This document shows, one piece after another, positions 1-9,257 of a stretch of DNA of 64,000 bases; position 1 is the first letter of the stretch; every line of letters begins with the position of its first letter. A program made the position numbers and the translations under genes. Under the pieces are notes generated by a model. The model ran no database searches. It saw only the letters and a list, made by a program, of their open reading frames with translations, and was not told where the DNA came from. This stretch comes from Clostridia bacterium (lineage in GTDB: Bacteria > Bacillota > Clostridia > RGIG6154): contig JAFQQW010000013.1 of assembly GCA_017410375.1 (NCBI GenBank), positions 1 to 64,000 on the forward strand, given 5' to 3'.

Positions 1-14
1 CTCCGCAAAACCCA

Positions 15-34
15 CCTTCCCCTCAAGGGGAAGG
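15..34. repeat. Perfect intergenic hairpin near the left edge
   Basis: An 8-base arm (CCTTCCCC) is followed by a TCAA loop and its exact complement (GGGGAAGG). No T-run follows on either strand and no gene is visible between position 1 and 168, so it is not a plain terminator. It resembles small dispersed palindromes seen between genes in Clostridia, but one copy in this window cannot show that it is repetitive. Confidence 0.45.
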
Positions 35-168
35 CTTCACAACGATTTGGTTTGTATCATTCTACAATGTTGCTTAACAATTTACGTTTGTTATATACTT
101 TAGTTTCCTGTCTGTTCATCGGTAAACCTCTATTGAACCACACGAACATCGCGAGATTTTCGTTGCAC

Positions 169-200
169 AAAAAACAACACCCGTAAGGGGTGTTGTTTTT
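169..200 (-). terminator. Rho-independent terminator after the SLH protein gene
   Basis: Read on the minus strand, a 10-base stem (AACAACACCC paired with GGGTGTTGTT) closes a short loop and is followed by a run of six T (complement of A 169-174). It lies about 10 bases past the stop codon of the SLH gene. Confidence 0.85.
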
Positions 201-210
201 GTAATTTGAA

Positions 211-3200
211 TTAGTCTTCGAATGTGCCGTCGTCGATGTACATCAACTGGAGGCAAACTTCATTGTTACCATGGTTTTCTGCACGCATTACAATTTTCGG
301 GCAGAGATAGTAAGCGCCATCAACTTCGAATACATTTTCGGGTAAGTTATCAGGATCTTCAACAGTGATTTCTTCCGGAATCGGAATATCTGCTGCATCG
401 ATTTCCTTCAAGGTACCCTTGTCAGCATCTAATTTGTAAACAGCCTTGAAATCAGTGAGTTCATATTCTCTGGTTCCGGTAATGCCGGGAACAGTAATTT
501 CGAAGATTTCACCGGATTTCTTAACTTCATAAGAGGTCATGTAACCTGCATAGTAGTCAGAAATTGTACCGTATTCACCATTAAACTTAGTATAATGGGT
601 CAAAGCGTTACCACCGTTCATTGCAGTATAGTAACCGTAGGTTTCACTATCTGTGCTGAACAACAGGTTCCACTTGTAAACTTTACCGTTAGGCATCTGA
701 GAGAAGGTGATGATATCGCCGGTCTTCAACTGAGCAGCGGATTTATCGCCAACAATTTCAGGTGCAGAATGTGCCTGGGTTGCATCCAAGGTAATGGTGA
801 TTTCGCTCAAGCCACCGCCACGGTATTTGTTACCATAACCGGTTACCTGGTATGCTTTACCATCTTCATTCTTAGTCAAAGCAACGTCGGTAATGAACAT
901 ATAAGTACCACCACGAGAGTTGGAGTATTCGCTGGAGCTTTCGGTATCCAAGTAAGCAACAATCAAAGCAGGAACACCATTTTCGTCTGCATCATACCAT
1001 GTAAAGTCTGCAGAAATATGGCTGGAGTACTGATTGCTGAAGAAAGAATCAGGCTTGGAAATCGCAATATCGTCTTCAATGATATCGCCATTGGTATGCG
1101 GAACGAACAGCATATCAACACCCTTCCAGATAAAGAGCTGTCTCATATCACTCTCAGAGCCAGAACCCAATCTGCCGCTGCTACATGCGTAGAATGCACT
1201 TCCGGGCGGTGTGGTCTTTCTGAAGAGCTTAAGATCTTCATCGCTGTAGTCAGCAGGATCTGCTGTACCCATGTTCTTAGCAACTTCGATTGTGTCAATC
1301 TTATCGCTGGAATCGGTAGAGAATTTGAAGAGCTGGGAAACAACTTCGCCATCTTTCTTCAAACCATATTTGGTCCAAACAGCATCTGTGATTTCTTCAG
1401 ATTCATAAGGTTCAGAAGCTTCGCCTTCTTTAATAAAGGTTACATCGTCAGCAACGTTAATAACGCTAATGCCTGCATCTTTGGTGTAAACCTTTAAGCA
1501 GTAAGTATCGCCTTCCATAACATCGTTTTCAGTACCGATGTCGAGGAGATATGCATAATCTTCTGCGCCTGCAGTAGTGGTTGTTACGTATGCAATCTTA
1601 CCATAAACGTCGAGGTGCAAGGTAGCATTGTCGCCTACTTCGCATTCGTCAACATTTACGATTGTGCTGTATTCATACTTTTCATCATCGATAACAACTT
1701 CGCCGTCACCGGTAATTCTCTGAACAACACCGCTTACATTTTCTGTGCAAGCTTCAAGATTGTAGGTGTTACCTACGATAGAATAAGAAACTACATCGTT
1801 TTCTTCAAGATCAGAATATCTTGCTTCTTCACCGTCTTTAACAATGCTGATTCTTACATCATCATCTTCCAGGTCGATTTTGCCGGATTCAGGGAATCTT
1901 GTGCCGTCTTTAGCAAGAATGTAGAAACCGCCGTTGGTCTTTACAACTCTGTCAACAACCATGGTCTTCATGATATCAACGAACAAAACGTCAATGATTT
2001 CGTTCTGGTCAATATCAATGATAAGAATCTTACCGTTGAAGGAAGGATCGCCATCTTCCTGCGGATCCAATGCAGTTACATCAAAGCTTCTGTCACCAAC
2101 ACCGTTTACAAAAACAGGAGCGGTAGCAGGCAACTGATAAGAAATCTTCTTGGAACCATCTTCATTTGCATATACTTTGATTTCATCATAGTCTGCATTA
2201 ATGATATCTTCGGGAGCATATTCGATGAAGTCGGTCATTTCATCATCAATTTCATAATGAACGATGAACTTATAATCTTTATCTACTTTTTTGTCTTCCT
2301 TAGCATAGATAATTACAGGGTAACCCATGTAACCATCAATACCTTTGCTGGAATCCGTAATCCAATAGATGGTATCCTCTACACGAACCTGATTGGACTT
2401 CAAAGTACCTTCGCCAACCAAAGAAGCTGCATAGGTTTCGGTTACAACAACATCTTCAACCTTTTCAACCTTCAGCTTTTCGCTGAGCAAGGTTCTGCCA
2501 GGATAAGACATGTAGGTTTCGGTTTCACCGTAACCGGTCTTTTCGAGGTATTCAACGTCAATTGCGTTTGCAACCAATTTAGCTACAGTTTCACGGGAAG
2601 CATCACCGGAGGTGGTAATTACGTTTTTGGAGATATCCAAGTCGTTTGCAACTACCAGGTAACCTGTCGGCCAGCCGCCTCTTTCATTTGCTTCTAAACC
2701 ATAGCCTACTACGCAAACGAGCATTTTAACTGCTTCGTTGTAAGTAACTTTGTCATCGGGTCTGAATGTGCCGTCACCGTCACCGTTGATAACACCGAGA
2801 CCGGAAGCAATATTGATATAGCCTGCAGCCCAGTGAGATTCGGGAACATCGGTAAATTCAGTAGTACCGGAGCTGGTGTTTACAGAAGATTCCATGCCAT
2901 AGATACGAACGATGATTGCAGCCATTTCCGCTCTGGAGATGGTGTCGTTCGGACGGAATGTACCAGCAGGATCGCCAGCGAGTACAGAGATTGCATTCAA
3001 AAGATTGATTTCATCTTTGTACGGGCTTTCTGCGATATCCGTAAAGCTTGTTCTTTCAACAGATACAATATTGTTTTCCTGCTTGGGAGTATCCACTACC
3101 GGAGCGGAAGGGGTTACTACCGGAGCAGCAGTACCTGCCGGATGTACAGTTAATTTGAATGTGTGCTTCGGAGTAGCTGCAGTTTCATCTTTCCAGTCTG

Positions 3201-3525
3201 CTACCTTTACAGTTTCGCAACCCGGAACGATCAAAGTGAAGTTACCGTCACCACGATCTTCAACAGATTTAATTGTGCTGTTGAACGGAGCAGAACCGCC
3301 ATCATGTTCTAATGTACCGGAAATAGCTGCACCGGCAAGAACAGTTGCAGGATTTTCAGGAAGATTTTTTCCTAATACAACAATGCGGAACTGGTCGTTG
3401 GCAGAGCCATGATATTCGTACTTTAATTCGAATGCTTCAAAGTCTGCCGCAAATGCCGAAAAGGGTGCCAAGCAAGAAATAAGCAAAGCCACCGTGAGCA
3501 CTAAGGCCCATGTTTTTCTAAACAT
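211..3525 (-). CDS. SLH-domain surface (S-layer-like) protein with signal peptide
   Basis: Large secreted protein of about 1104 residues. The chosen start gives a classical signal peptide (MFRKTWALVLTVALL, then an AFA-A cleavage site) and sits 8 bases after AGAGAGG; a second start at 3558 with GGGAG upstream would add 11 residues. After a short N-terminal beta-rich domain come two clear SLH repeats (about residues 160-210 and 223-276, each with FTD...FRP.D...RAE-like signatures) and a degenerate third (about 277-328). SLH domains normally bind pyruvylated secondary cell-wall polymer. The remaining roughly 770 residues are acidic, Thr/Asp/Tyr-rich and not recognised. Own promoter and terminator make it monocistronic. 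It is probably a major envelope protein; the function of the C-terminal part is unknown. Confidence 0.85.
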   Translation of the reverse strand: MFRKTWALVLTVALLISCLAPFSAFAADFEAFELKYEYHGSANDQFRIVVLGKNLPENPATVLAGAAISGTLEHDGGSAPFNSTIKSVEDRGDGNFTLIVPGCETVKVADWKDETAATPKHTFKLTVHPAGTAAPVVTPSAPVVDTPKQENNIVSVERTSFTDIAESPYKDEINLLNAISVLAGDPAGTFRPNDTISRAEMAAIIVRIYGMESSVNTSSGTTEFTDVPESHWAAGYINIASGLGVINGDGDGTFRPDDKVTYNEAVKMLVCVVGYGLEANERGGWPTGYLVVANDLDISKNVITTSGDASRETVAKLVANAIDVEYLEKTGYGETETYMSYPGRTLLSEKLKVEKVEDVVVTETYAASLVGEGTLKSNQVRVEDTIYWITDSSKGIDGYMGYPVIIYAKEDKKVDKDYKFIVHYEIDDEMTDFIEYAPEDIINADYDEIKVYANEDGSKKISYQLPATAPVFVNGVGDRSFDVTALDPQEDGDPSFNGKILIIDIDQNEIIDVLFVDIMKTMVVDRVVKTNGGFYILAKDGTRFPESGKIDLEDDDVRISIVKDGEEARYSDLEENDVVSYSIVGNTYNLEACTENVSGVVQRITGDGEVVIDDEKYEYSTIVNVDECEVGDNATLHLDVYGKIAYVTTTTAGAEDYAYLLDIGTENDVMEGDTYCLKVYTKDAGISVINVADDVTFIKEGEASEPYESEEITDAVWTKYGLKKDGEVVSQLFKFSTDSSDKIDTIEVAKNMGTADPADYSDEDLKLFRKTTPPGSAFYACSSGRLGSGSESDMRQLFIWKGVDMLFVPHTNGDIIEDDIAISKPDSFFSNQYSSHISADFTWYDADENGVPALIVAYLDTESSSEYSNSRGGTYMFITDVALTKNEDGKAYQVTGYGNKYRGGGLSEITITLDATQAHSAPEIVGDKSAAQLKTGDIITFSQMPNGKVYKWNLLFSTDSETYGYYTAMNGGNALTHYTKFNGEYGTISDYYAGYMTSYEVKKSGEIFEITVPGITGTREYELTDFKAVYKLDADKGTLKEIDAADIPIPEEITVEDPDNLPENVFEVDGAYYLCPKIVMRAENHGNNEVCLQLMYIDDGTFED

Positions 3526-3624
3526 TTTTTTTACCTCTCTTTCTTTATTAAAGTTCATCAAAACAACTCCCTTCAATAATAAAAAATATTTTTTTATCAG
3601 CGTTGCCGATGTAAATATACTATT

Positions 3625-3652
3625 ATTATAGCATATTTTCAGATAATTTCAA
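3625..3652 (-). promoter_or_regulatory. Sigma-A type promoter of the SLH gene
   Basis: On the minus strand TTGAAA (3652-3647) and TATAAT (3630-3625) are separated by 16 bases, with TGC just before the -10 (extended -10). Transcription would start near 3618, giving a leader of about 90 bases. The surrounding 300-base gap (3526-3837) holds only this promoter, AT-rich sequence and the rpmE terminator. Confidence 0.7.
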
Positions 3653-3794
3653 GTACTTTTTTAAAAAAATATACTCGTATACATTATCCTTTAAAAATTA
3701 TACTATAACTTTTTGGAAATTTCCATGTGTTTATATTAGATTCTTAGTGTTTTTTTTGTTTTTTTCCAATATAAATCCATTTTTAAAAAGAAAG

Positions 3795-3825
3795 AAAAAA
3801 GGCAATCCGAAAGATTGCCTTTTTC
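3795..3825 (-). terminator. Terminator after rpmE
   Basis: AAGGCAATC and GATTGCCTT form a 9-base stem around a CGAAA loop; the minus-strand transcript then runs into a run of T (complement of the A-run 3794-3800). It lies 13 bases past the rpmE stop. Confidence 0.85.
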
Positions 3826-3837
3826 ATTCAAAATTCA

Positions 3838-4044
3838 TTATTTTGCAGCTAAACCAAAACGTTTTCTGAACTTATCAACCTGACCGCCAGCATCTACCAA
3901 TTTCTGCTTACCGGTAAAAAACGGATGGCACTTGGAGCAAATTTCAACATTGATCTGATCCTTGGTGGAGCGGGTTTCAAAAGTTTCGCCGCATGCGCAT
4001 TTAACTACGCAAGTTTTATATTCGGGATGGATACCTTCTTTCAT
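3838..4044 (-). CDS. rpmE: Ribosomal protein bL31, zinc-binding form
   Basis: A 68-residue protein starting MKEGIHPEY, the usual size for bL31 of the large ribosomal subunit. It has the CxC and CxxC zinc-ligand pairs (KCACGE and CSKCH) of the C+ form, so it also stores zinc. The ATG at 4044 is chosen because AGAGGTG lies 6 bases upstream; an in-frame GTG three codons earlier lies inside that ribosome binding site. It has its own promoter (4089-4117) and terminator and is a single-gene unit. Identification rests on the length, HPxY opening and the HPF(F/Y)TGKQK segment. Confidence 0.95.
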   Translation of the reverse strand: MKEGIHPEYKTCVVKCACGETFETRSTKDQINVEICSKCHPFFTGKQKLVDAGGQVDKFRKRFGLAAK

Positions 4045-4088
4045 GGTTTTCACCTCTTTCTTCTCAATAACAAATCTACAACAGTAAG

Positions 4089-4117
4089 ATTATAGCACAC
4101 ATTTTTTCAAAATGCAA
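4089..4117 (-). promoter_or_regulatory. Promoter of rpmE
   Basis: On the minus strand TTGCAT (4117-4112) and TATAAT (4094-4089) are separated by 17 bases, with TGC before the -10. The predicted start site is about 4082, giving a leader of roughly 38 bases. Confidence 0.7.
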
Positions 4118-4139
4118 GTGCTTTTTTTAATTTTTTTGA

Positions 4140-4181
4140 AAAATTATGAAAATTTCGGGCAAGCGGTTCCCCGCTCGCCCG
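4140..4181 (-). terminator. Terminator of the hydrogenase operon
   Basis: An 11-base GC-rich stem (4156-4166 with 4171-4181, one G-T pair) closes a 4-base loop; on the minus strand it is followed by a T-rich tail. It starts 13 bases after the hndD stop codon. Confidence 0.8.
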
Positions 4182-4193
4182 ATAAATCTGATA

Positions 4194-5933
4194 TTAGAAC
4201 TTGTTTCTCTTGGTGTAGGTGGTGTGCAACAAGTCATGTGCCTTATGAGAACAGGGTTTTTCAAAGTATTCATCATAGAGCTTCTGAATAACCGGGTTTT
4301 CATGCGACTTTCTGATTGCTGCGCCTCTGTCTTCAGCATACAGTGCCTTTGCACGTTCTGCACGAATGTCAACGCCTACTCTGTCTTTTGCAGAAACGAT
4401 AGGCTGACCGCCACCGTTTACGCAACCGCCGGGGCAAGCCATAACTTCGATGAAGTCATATTTAGCTTCGCCTGCTTTAATCTTTTCGAGCAATGCTTTT
4501 GCGTTCTTAGTGCCGTGAACAACTGCAACCTTAACAGGTTTACCTGCGATGGTAAGTTCTGCTTCTTTAATACCTTCAACGCCACGGATCGGTGCGATTT
4601 CGAGGTTTTCAAGAGGCTTACCTTCTAAGATTTCGTATACAGTACGGATAGCAGCTTCCATAACACCACCGGTAGCACCGAAGATAACGCCTGCACCGGT
4701 AGCTTCACCAAAGGGAGCGTCGAATTCTTCATCAGGAAGTGCATTGAAATCAATACCTGCTTCACGAATCATCTTCGCAAGCTCTCTGGTGGTCAGAGAT
4801 GCATCGATATCCTGCTTACCGGAGCTGCTCATTTCGGGTCTCTGTGCTTCATATTTCTTGGAAGTACAGGGCATGATTGCTACAGAGTAGATATTATCCT
4901 TATTAATATTCTGCTTTTCAGCATAATAAGATTTGATTACTGCACCGAACATTTCCATCGGAGATTTTGCAGAAGAAAGGTTTTCTGTAAATTCAGGATA
5001 GTTATGTTCACAATATTTAACCCAACCGGGGCTGCAGGATGTGATAAGCGGAAGCTTTTCCTGCTTGGTGAAGCGTTCAATAAATTCTGTGCCTTCTTCC
5101 ATAATGGTAAGGTCAGCAGAGGTATCTGTATCAAATACTTTATCAAATCCAAGTCTTCTGAGTGCTGCAACCATTTTACCGGTAACAGGTGTACCCATGG
5201 GCAGACCGAATTCTTCACCGAGTGCTGCACGAACAGCCGGAGCGGTCTGTACAACAACATGCTTTTCAGGATTGTCAATTGCTTCCAATACCTTCGGAAC
5301 ATCGTTCTTTTCGTACAATGCACCAACCGGGCAAGCTACGATACACTGACCACAGAAGATACAGTTTGTATCCATAACGGGAGTGTCGAATGCACAACCA
5401 ACGGTTGTTGCAAAACCACGGTTCTGTAAACCAATTACAGAGATTGCCTGATTTGCACAAGCAGCTACGCAACGACGGCAGAGGATACATTTGTTATTAT
5501 CACGCACATAAGATGCAGAAGAAGTATCTAAAGCAAATTTCGGATCGTTTTCACCGCTGTAACGAATTTCTTCGATACCGAATTCGTCAGCCAATTCGCG
5601 AAGTTCGCAGTTTTTGTTTCTGGGGCAAGTGAGACATTTCTTTTCATGGTTGGAAAGAATAAGCTCTAAGTTTGCCTTTCTTGCTTTACGAACAGCAGGA
5701 GAATTTGTGAAAACTTCCATACCTTCGTTTACAGGATATACGCAAGCAGGCTGCAAAGTTCTTGCACCTTTAATTTCTACCATACAAATACGGCAAGCAC
5801 CAATTTTGTTAATCCCTTCCAGATAGCAAAGAGTCGGGATATGAATGTTTGCCAATCTTGCAGCTTCCAATACAGTGGAATTTGCGGGAACGCTGAATTC
5901 CATACCGTTAATTTTAATATTTACGTTTTCCAT
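4194..5933 (-). CDS. hndD: [FeFe] hydrogenase catalytic subunit (HndD/HydA type)
   Basis: A 579-residue catalytic subunit that makes or uses H2 in the cytoplasm. The start at 5933 follows AAGGAGG by 8 bases. Domains in order: plant-type [2Fe-2S] (C36, C47, C50, C64), His/Cys-ligated [4Fe-4S] (H96, C100, C103, C109), two ferredoxin clusters (C149-C159 and C191-C201), then the H-cluster domain with TSCSPGW (298-304), MPCTSKK with C355, and MACPGGC with C500 and C504, and the small-subunit tail. The first signature has Ser in place of the second Cys of TSCCPxW, a variant I recall in other multimeric hydrogenases of this type. It is last in hndA-ATPase-hndB-hndC-hndD and should act with them as an NAD(P)-linked, possibly electron-bifurcating enzyme. 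Confidence 0.95.
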   Translation of the reverse strand: MENVNIKINGMEFSVPANSTVLEAARLANIHIPTLCYLEGINKIGACRICMVEIKGARTLQPACVYPVNEGMEVFTNSPAVRKARKANLELILSNHEKKCLTCPRNKNCELRELADEFGIEEIRYSGENDPKFALDTSSASYVRDNNKCILCRRCVAACANQAISVIGLQNRGFATTVGCAFDTPVMDTNCIFCGQCIVACPVGALYEKNDVPKVLEAIDNPEKHVVVQTAPAVRAALGEEFGLPMGTPVTGKMVAALRRLGFDKVFDTDTSADLTIMEEGTEFIERFTKQEKLPLITSCSPGWVKYCEHNYPEFTENLSSAKSPMEMFGAVIKSYYAEKQNINKDNIYSVAIMPCTSKKYEAQRPEMSSSGKQDIDASLTTRELAKMIREAGIDFNALPDEEFDAPFGEATGAGVIFGATGGVMEAAIRTVYEILEGKPLENLEIAPIRGVEGIKEAELTIAGKPVKVAVVHGTKNAKALLEKIKAGEAKYDFIEVMACPGGCVNGGGQPIVSAKDRVGVDIRAERAKALYAEDRGAAIRKSHENPVIQKLYDEYFEKPCSHKAHDLLHTTYTKRNKF

Positions 5934-5946
5934 TCTTTTCCCCTCC

Positions 5947-7740
5947 TTACTTGCTGATTGCGCCAAACTTACAGGTGGATTCGCAGACACCGCACTTGAT
6001 ACACTTGGTGGTATCGATTACGTGTGCTTCCTTAACCTGACCGGAAATAGCGCCAACAGGACATTTTCTTGCACAAAGGGTACAACCCTTACATTTATCT
6101 GCATCAATTGTATAGGAAAGAAGCGACTTACATACGCCTGCACGGCACTTCTTTTCAACAACGTGTTCAACATATTCGTCACGGAAGTATCTCAAGGTAG
6201 AAAGTACCGGGTTCGGTGCTGTCTGACCCAAACCGCACATTGCGCTGGTCTTGATGGTGTTACTGAGTTCTTCCAGTTCGTCAATGTCTTCCAAAGTACC
6301 TGTACCGTCTGTAATCTTATTTAAGATTTCAAGCAGACGCTTTGTACCGATACGGCAGGGAACGCACTTACCGCAGGATTCATCCACAGTAAATTCAAGG
6401 AAGAATTTCGCGATGTCAACCATACAGGTATCTTCGTCCATTACAATCAAACCACCGGAACCCATCATGGAACCGATTTTGATTAAGGAATCGTAATCAA
6501 TGGGAGTATCAATCAAATCAGCAGGGATACAACCGCCGGAAGGACCACCGGTCTGTGCTGCCTTGAACTTCTTGCCGTTCGGGATACCACCACCGATTTC
6601 GTATACAACTTCTCTCAAAGTAGTACCCATCGGAACTTCAACCAAGCCGGTGTTGTTGATTTTGCCGCCAAGAGCAAATACTTTAGTACCCTTACTGGTT
6701 TCGGTACCGAGTTTTGCAAATTCTGCTGCACCGTTTAAGATGATAACAGGGATATTTGCATAGGTTTCTACGTTGTTCAGTACGGTAGGCTTTTCCCAAA
6801 GACCTTTAACTGCCGGGAAAGGCGGTCTCGGACGGGGTTCACCACGGTTACCTTCAATAGAAGTAATAAGCGCAGTTTCTTCACCGCAAACGAACGCACC
6901 TGCACCAAGTCTGATATCCAAATCGAAATCAAAGCCGGTGCCAAAAATATCTTTACCCAATAAGCCGTATTCTCTTGCCTGATCGATAGCAACCTGCAGA
7001 CGGTGTACAGCGATCGGATATTCTGCACGAACGTAAACATACCCCTGGTTTGCACCGATTGCATAACCTGCAATAGCCATAGCTTCGATTAAGCTGTGGG
7101 GGTCACCTTCCAGAACCGAACGGTCCATGAATGCACCCGGGTCACCTTCGTCGGCATTACACAATACATACTTCTGGTCATTTACAGACTTAGAAGCGAA
7201 ATCCCATTTCATACCTGTGGGGAAGCCACCGCCGCCTCTGCCACGCAGACCGGAATCTTTAACTTCCTGGATAACCTGTGCGGGAGTCATTTCGGTCAAA
7301 ACCTTACCGAGTGCCTTATAACCGTCACAAGCGATGTATTCGTCGATTTCTTCAGGGTTGATAACACCGCAGTTTCTTAATGCTACACGGTGTTGCTTTT
7401 TGTAGAAGTCAACTTCGTTTAAGGACTTAACATTGTTTTCGTCCACAACGGTTTCCTGATACAATAAACGTTTAACAATTTTACCCTTCAAAAGGTGCTG
7501 TTCTACGATTTCAGCAACGTCATCTTTCTGAACCATGCTGTAGAAAGAACCTTCGGGATAAACGATAACGATCGGGCCTAAAGCGCAAAGGCCGAAGCAA
7601 CCGGTCTGGATAACCTTAACTTCTTTGTCGATATCGAAATTTTTGAGCTGCGCTTCAAATTCTTCAATAATCTGCTTAGAACCGGACGAAGTACAACCGG
7701 TACCGCCGCAGACAAGAACGTGAGATCTTACGAGTTCCAT
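5947..7740 (-). CDS. hndC: NAD(P)H-binding flavoprotein subunit of hydrogenase (HndC/HydB, NuoF-like)
   Basis: A 597-residue NuoF-like subunit that carries electrons between NAD(P)H and the hydrogenase. It begins with a thioredoxin-like [2Fe-2S] domain (C11, C16, C48, C52), then the NADH/FMN fold with the Gly-rich loop GRGGGGFPTG (167-176), a [4Fe-4S] site (C456, C459, C462, C502) and a C-terminal pair of ferredoxin clusters (C550-C560 and C580-C590). The C-terminal clusters distinguish it from plain complex I NuoF. Good GGAGG site before the ATG. The gap to hndD is 13 bases and to hndB 21 bases, so they are surely co-transcribed. NAD versus NADP preference cannot be read from the sequence. 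Confidence 0.95.
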   Translation of the reverse strand: MELVRSHVLVCGGTGCTSSGSKQIIEEFEAQLKNFDIDKEVKVIQTGCFGLCALGPIVIVYPEGSFYSMVQKDDVAEIVEQHLLKGKIVKRLLYQETVVDENNVKSLNEVDFYKKQHRVALRNCGVINPEEIDEYIACDGYKALGKVLTEMTPAQVIQEVKDSGLRGRGGGGFPTGMKWDFASKSVNDQKYVLCNADEGDPGAFMDRSVLEGDPHSLIEAMAIAGYAIGANQGYVYVRAEYPIAVHRLQVAIDQAREYGLLGKDIFGTGFDFDLDIRLGAGAFVCGEETALITSIEGNRGEPRPRPPFPAVKGLWEKPTVLNNVETYANIPVIILNGAAEFAKLGTETSKGTKVFALGGKINNTGLVEVPMGTTLREVVYEIGGGIPNGKKFKAAQTGGPSGGCIPADLIDTPIDYDSLIKIGSMMGSGGLIVMDEDTCMVDIAKFFLEFTVDESCGKCVPCRIGTKRLLEILNKITDGTGTLEDIDELEELSNTIKTSAMCGLGQTAPNPVLSTLRYFRDEYVEHVVEKKCRAGVCKSLLSYTIDADKCKGCTLCARKCPVGAISGQVKEAHVIDTTKCIKCGVCESTCKFGAISK

Positions 7741-7761
7741 TTCTTATCCTCCATTTCCAAA

Positions 7762-8130
7762 TTATTCGGCTTTACCAATTGTGTATTCGTCAACAACCTT
7801 GCCGTTTACAATGTGATCGCTCACAATTTTTGCTACTTTTTCTGCTGTCATTTTAACATATGTAACTTTTTCCTGACCGGGAACATAAACTTCAACAACA
7901 GGTTCCAAACGGCAAACGCCGATGCAACCGGTCTGGGTTACAAATGCATTGGAAATATTTCTCTTCTGCAATTCTTCCACAAAAGCCTGCATAACAGGTC
8001 TTGCGCCTGCTGCGATACCGCAGGTAGCCATACCTACAACGATACGGGTTTCTTCTGCACCTTCTTTACGAAGACCAACCTTGTTTACAGTTCTGTTTCT
8101 GATTGCTTCCAAATCTGCTAAACTTTTCAT
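7762..8130 (-). CDS. hndB: Thioredoxin-like [2Fe-2S] hydrogenase subunit (HndB type)
   Basis: A 122-residue thioredoxin-like ferredoxin, the small subunit usually found between the NuoE-like and NuoF-like genes in Hnd operons. Signatures are ATCGIAAGAR (C37) and TGCIGVC (C69, C73). Only three cysteines are seen in the cluster-binding positions, so binding of a standard four-Cys cluster is uncertain. Its ribosome binding site GGAGGTG overlaps the end of the upstream ATPase gene (2-base gap), indicating tight coupling. It probably helps electron transfer or assembly in the hydrogenase complex. Confidence 0.88.
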   Translation of the reverse strand: MKSLADLEAIRNRTVNKVGLRKEGAEETRIVVGMATCGIAAGARPVMQAFVEELQKRNISNAFVTQTGCIGVCRLEPVVEVYVPGQEKVTYVKMTAEKVAKIVSDHIVNGKVVDEYTIGKAE

Positions 8131-8132
8131 TA

Positions 8133-8681
8133 CTATACACCTCCGTGAATTGATAAAATACCATCATTTATGTATTCCTGCATCCATAGAACCACCTCAG
8201 GCTCGTTGAACGGAACACCTGCCAAAACCTCCCGGATTTGCTTTGTATCAAACACAAACTCTTCTCCGTCCGAAACATGTCGGTACAGAAAATCAATGTG
8301 CTCGTTACAGGACGCGAGCGACGACATGGTCTGGGCGATATCCCCTAAAGGTACCCGGTCGATGTGGTCAAGCTTAAAGGTTGCGGTAACCACAGTCCCT
8401 ACCCCAACCTCCGATTCGATATTGAGCTTTCCTTCCGCCTGCTCTGCCGCAAGCTTCAAAAGCGGAATGCCCATCCCCACCTTTCGGGGGGTTCTCGTCG
8501 TGGTAAAAGGGTCTGTCACATTTTTCAAAAACTCGGGTGCCATACCCTTGCCGTCATCCTTGATGGTTAAGGTAAGCAGATTCTGCTTTGTGTCCTTGAC
8601 CACCGATATTTCCACCAAACTTGCGTTTGCAGAAATAGAATTCTGTGCAATATCCAGAATGTTTAAAGATAACTCTTTCAT
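8133..8681 (-). CDS. GHKL-family ATPase (histidine-kinase-like) inside the hydrogenase operon
   Basis: A 182-residue protein consisting almost only of a GHKL (HATPase_c) domain: N-box LDIAQNSI near residues 9-16, G1 box DDGKGM near 42-47 and G2 box KVGMGIPLLK near 67-76. There is no dimerisation/phospho-acceptor domain, no sensor domain and no membrane segment, so it is not a conventional histidine kinase. It sits 4 bases after hndA and 2 bases before hndB, a position I recall as conserved in many clostridial Hnd/Hyd operons. A regulatory role, for example as a protein kinase or anti-sigma-like switch linked to the hydrogenase, is an inference; the substrate is unknown. Confidence 0.85.
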   Translation of the reverse strand: MKELSLNILDIAQNSISANASLVEISVVKDTKQNLLTLTIKDDGKGMAPEFLKNVTDPFTTTRTPRKVGMGIPLLKLAAEQAEGKLNIESEVGVGTVVTATFKLDHIDRVPLGDIAQTMSSLASCNEHIDFLYRHVSDGEEFVFDTKQIREVLAGVPFNEPEVVLWMQEYINDGILSIHGGV

Positions 8682-8685
8682 GGTA

Positions 8686-9174
8686 TTAGTATTTTGCTAA
8701 GATATCATCAACATCATCAACGGTAAGACGTCCGTGAACATCTTCGTTTACGGTCAATACCGGTGCAAGACCGCATGCACCGATACATCTGGAAGCTTCC
8801 AGAGAGAATTTACCGTCAGGTGTACATTCCCCAACGTCGATGCCAAGTCTTTGCTTCAATCTTTCCAAGATTTCGCCGGAACCCTTTACATAGCAAGCGG
8901 TACCAAGACATACTGCAATTTTGTATTTTCCCTTCGGATACAGAGAGAACTGTGCGTAGAAAGTTACAACACCGTATACTTCTGCCAGGGACAAGCCCAG
9001 ACCTTCAGCAATTATGGTCTGTACTTCAATCGGAAGATAGCCGTAAATTTCCTGCGCTTCATGCAGAACAGGAATCAAAGCACCGCGGGAATCCTTATGC
9101 TTTGCGATTACTTCCATGAGCTGATTTTCCTGCTCTTTTGTGCCATTAAAAGCAGGTACTTTTTTTTCTGCCAT
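8686..9174 (-). CDS. hndA: NuoE-like [2Fe-2S] hydrogenase subunit (HndA/HydC)
   Basis: A 162-residue thioredoxin-like [2Fe-2S] protein of the NuoE family, with ligands C89, C94, C130 and C134 in the expected C-x4-C ... C-x3-C pattern. It passes electrons to or from the NuoF-like flavin subunit HndC. The ATG at 9174 is chosen because AAAGGAGG lies 7 bases upstream; the in-frame extension to 9243 lacks such a site. It is the first gene of the hydrogenase operon, and a probable promoter lies at 9258-9263. Confidence 0.93.
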   Translation of the reverse strand: MAEKKVPAFNGTKEQENQLMEVIAKHKDSRGALIPVLHEAQEIYGYLPIEVQTIIAEGLGLSLAEVYGVVTFYAQFSLYPKGKYKIAVCLGTACYVKGSGEILERLKQRLGIDVGECTPDGKFSLEASRCIGACGLAPVLTVNEDVHGRLTVDDVDDILAKY

Positions 9175-9257
9175 TTTACTGCCTCCTTTATTTTTGAATA
9201 CAAAAAGTATTACATATAGTTTTAAGTATGACGCACGTATCACATCATACCTTATAG

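Noticed and set aside
595-2697. Long plus-strand open frames opposite the SLH gene
   Set aside because: They lie fully antisense to a protein with signal peptide and SLH repeats, lack ribosome binding sites and give low-complexity translations; they result from codon bias of the real gene.
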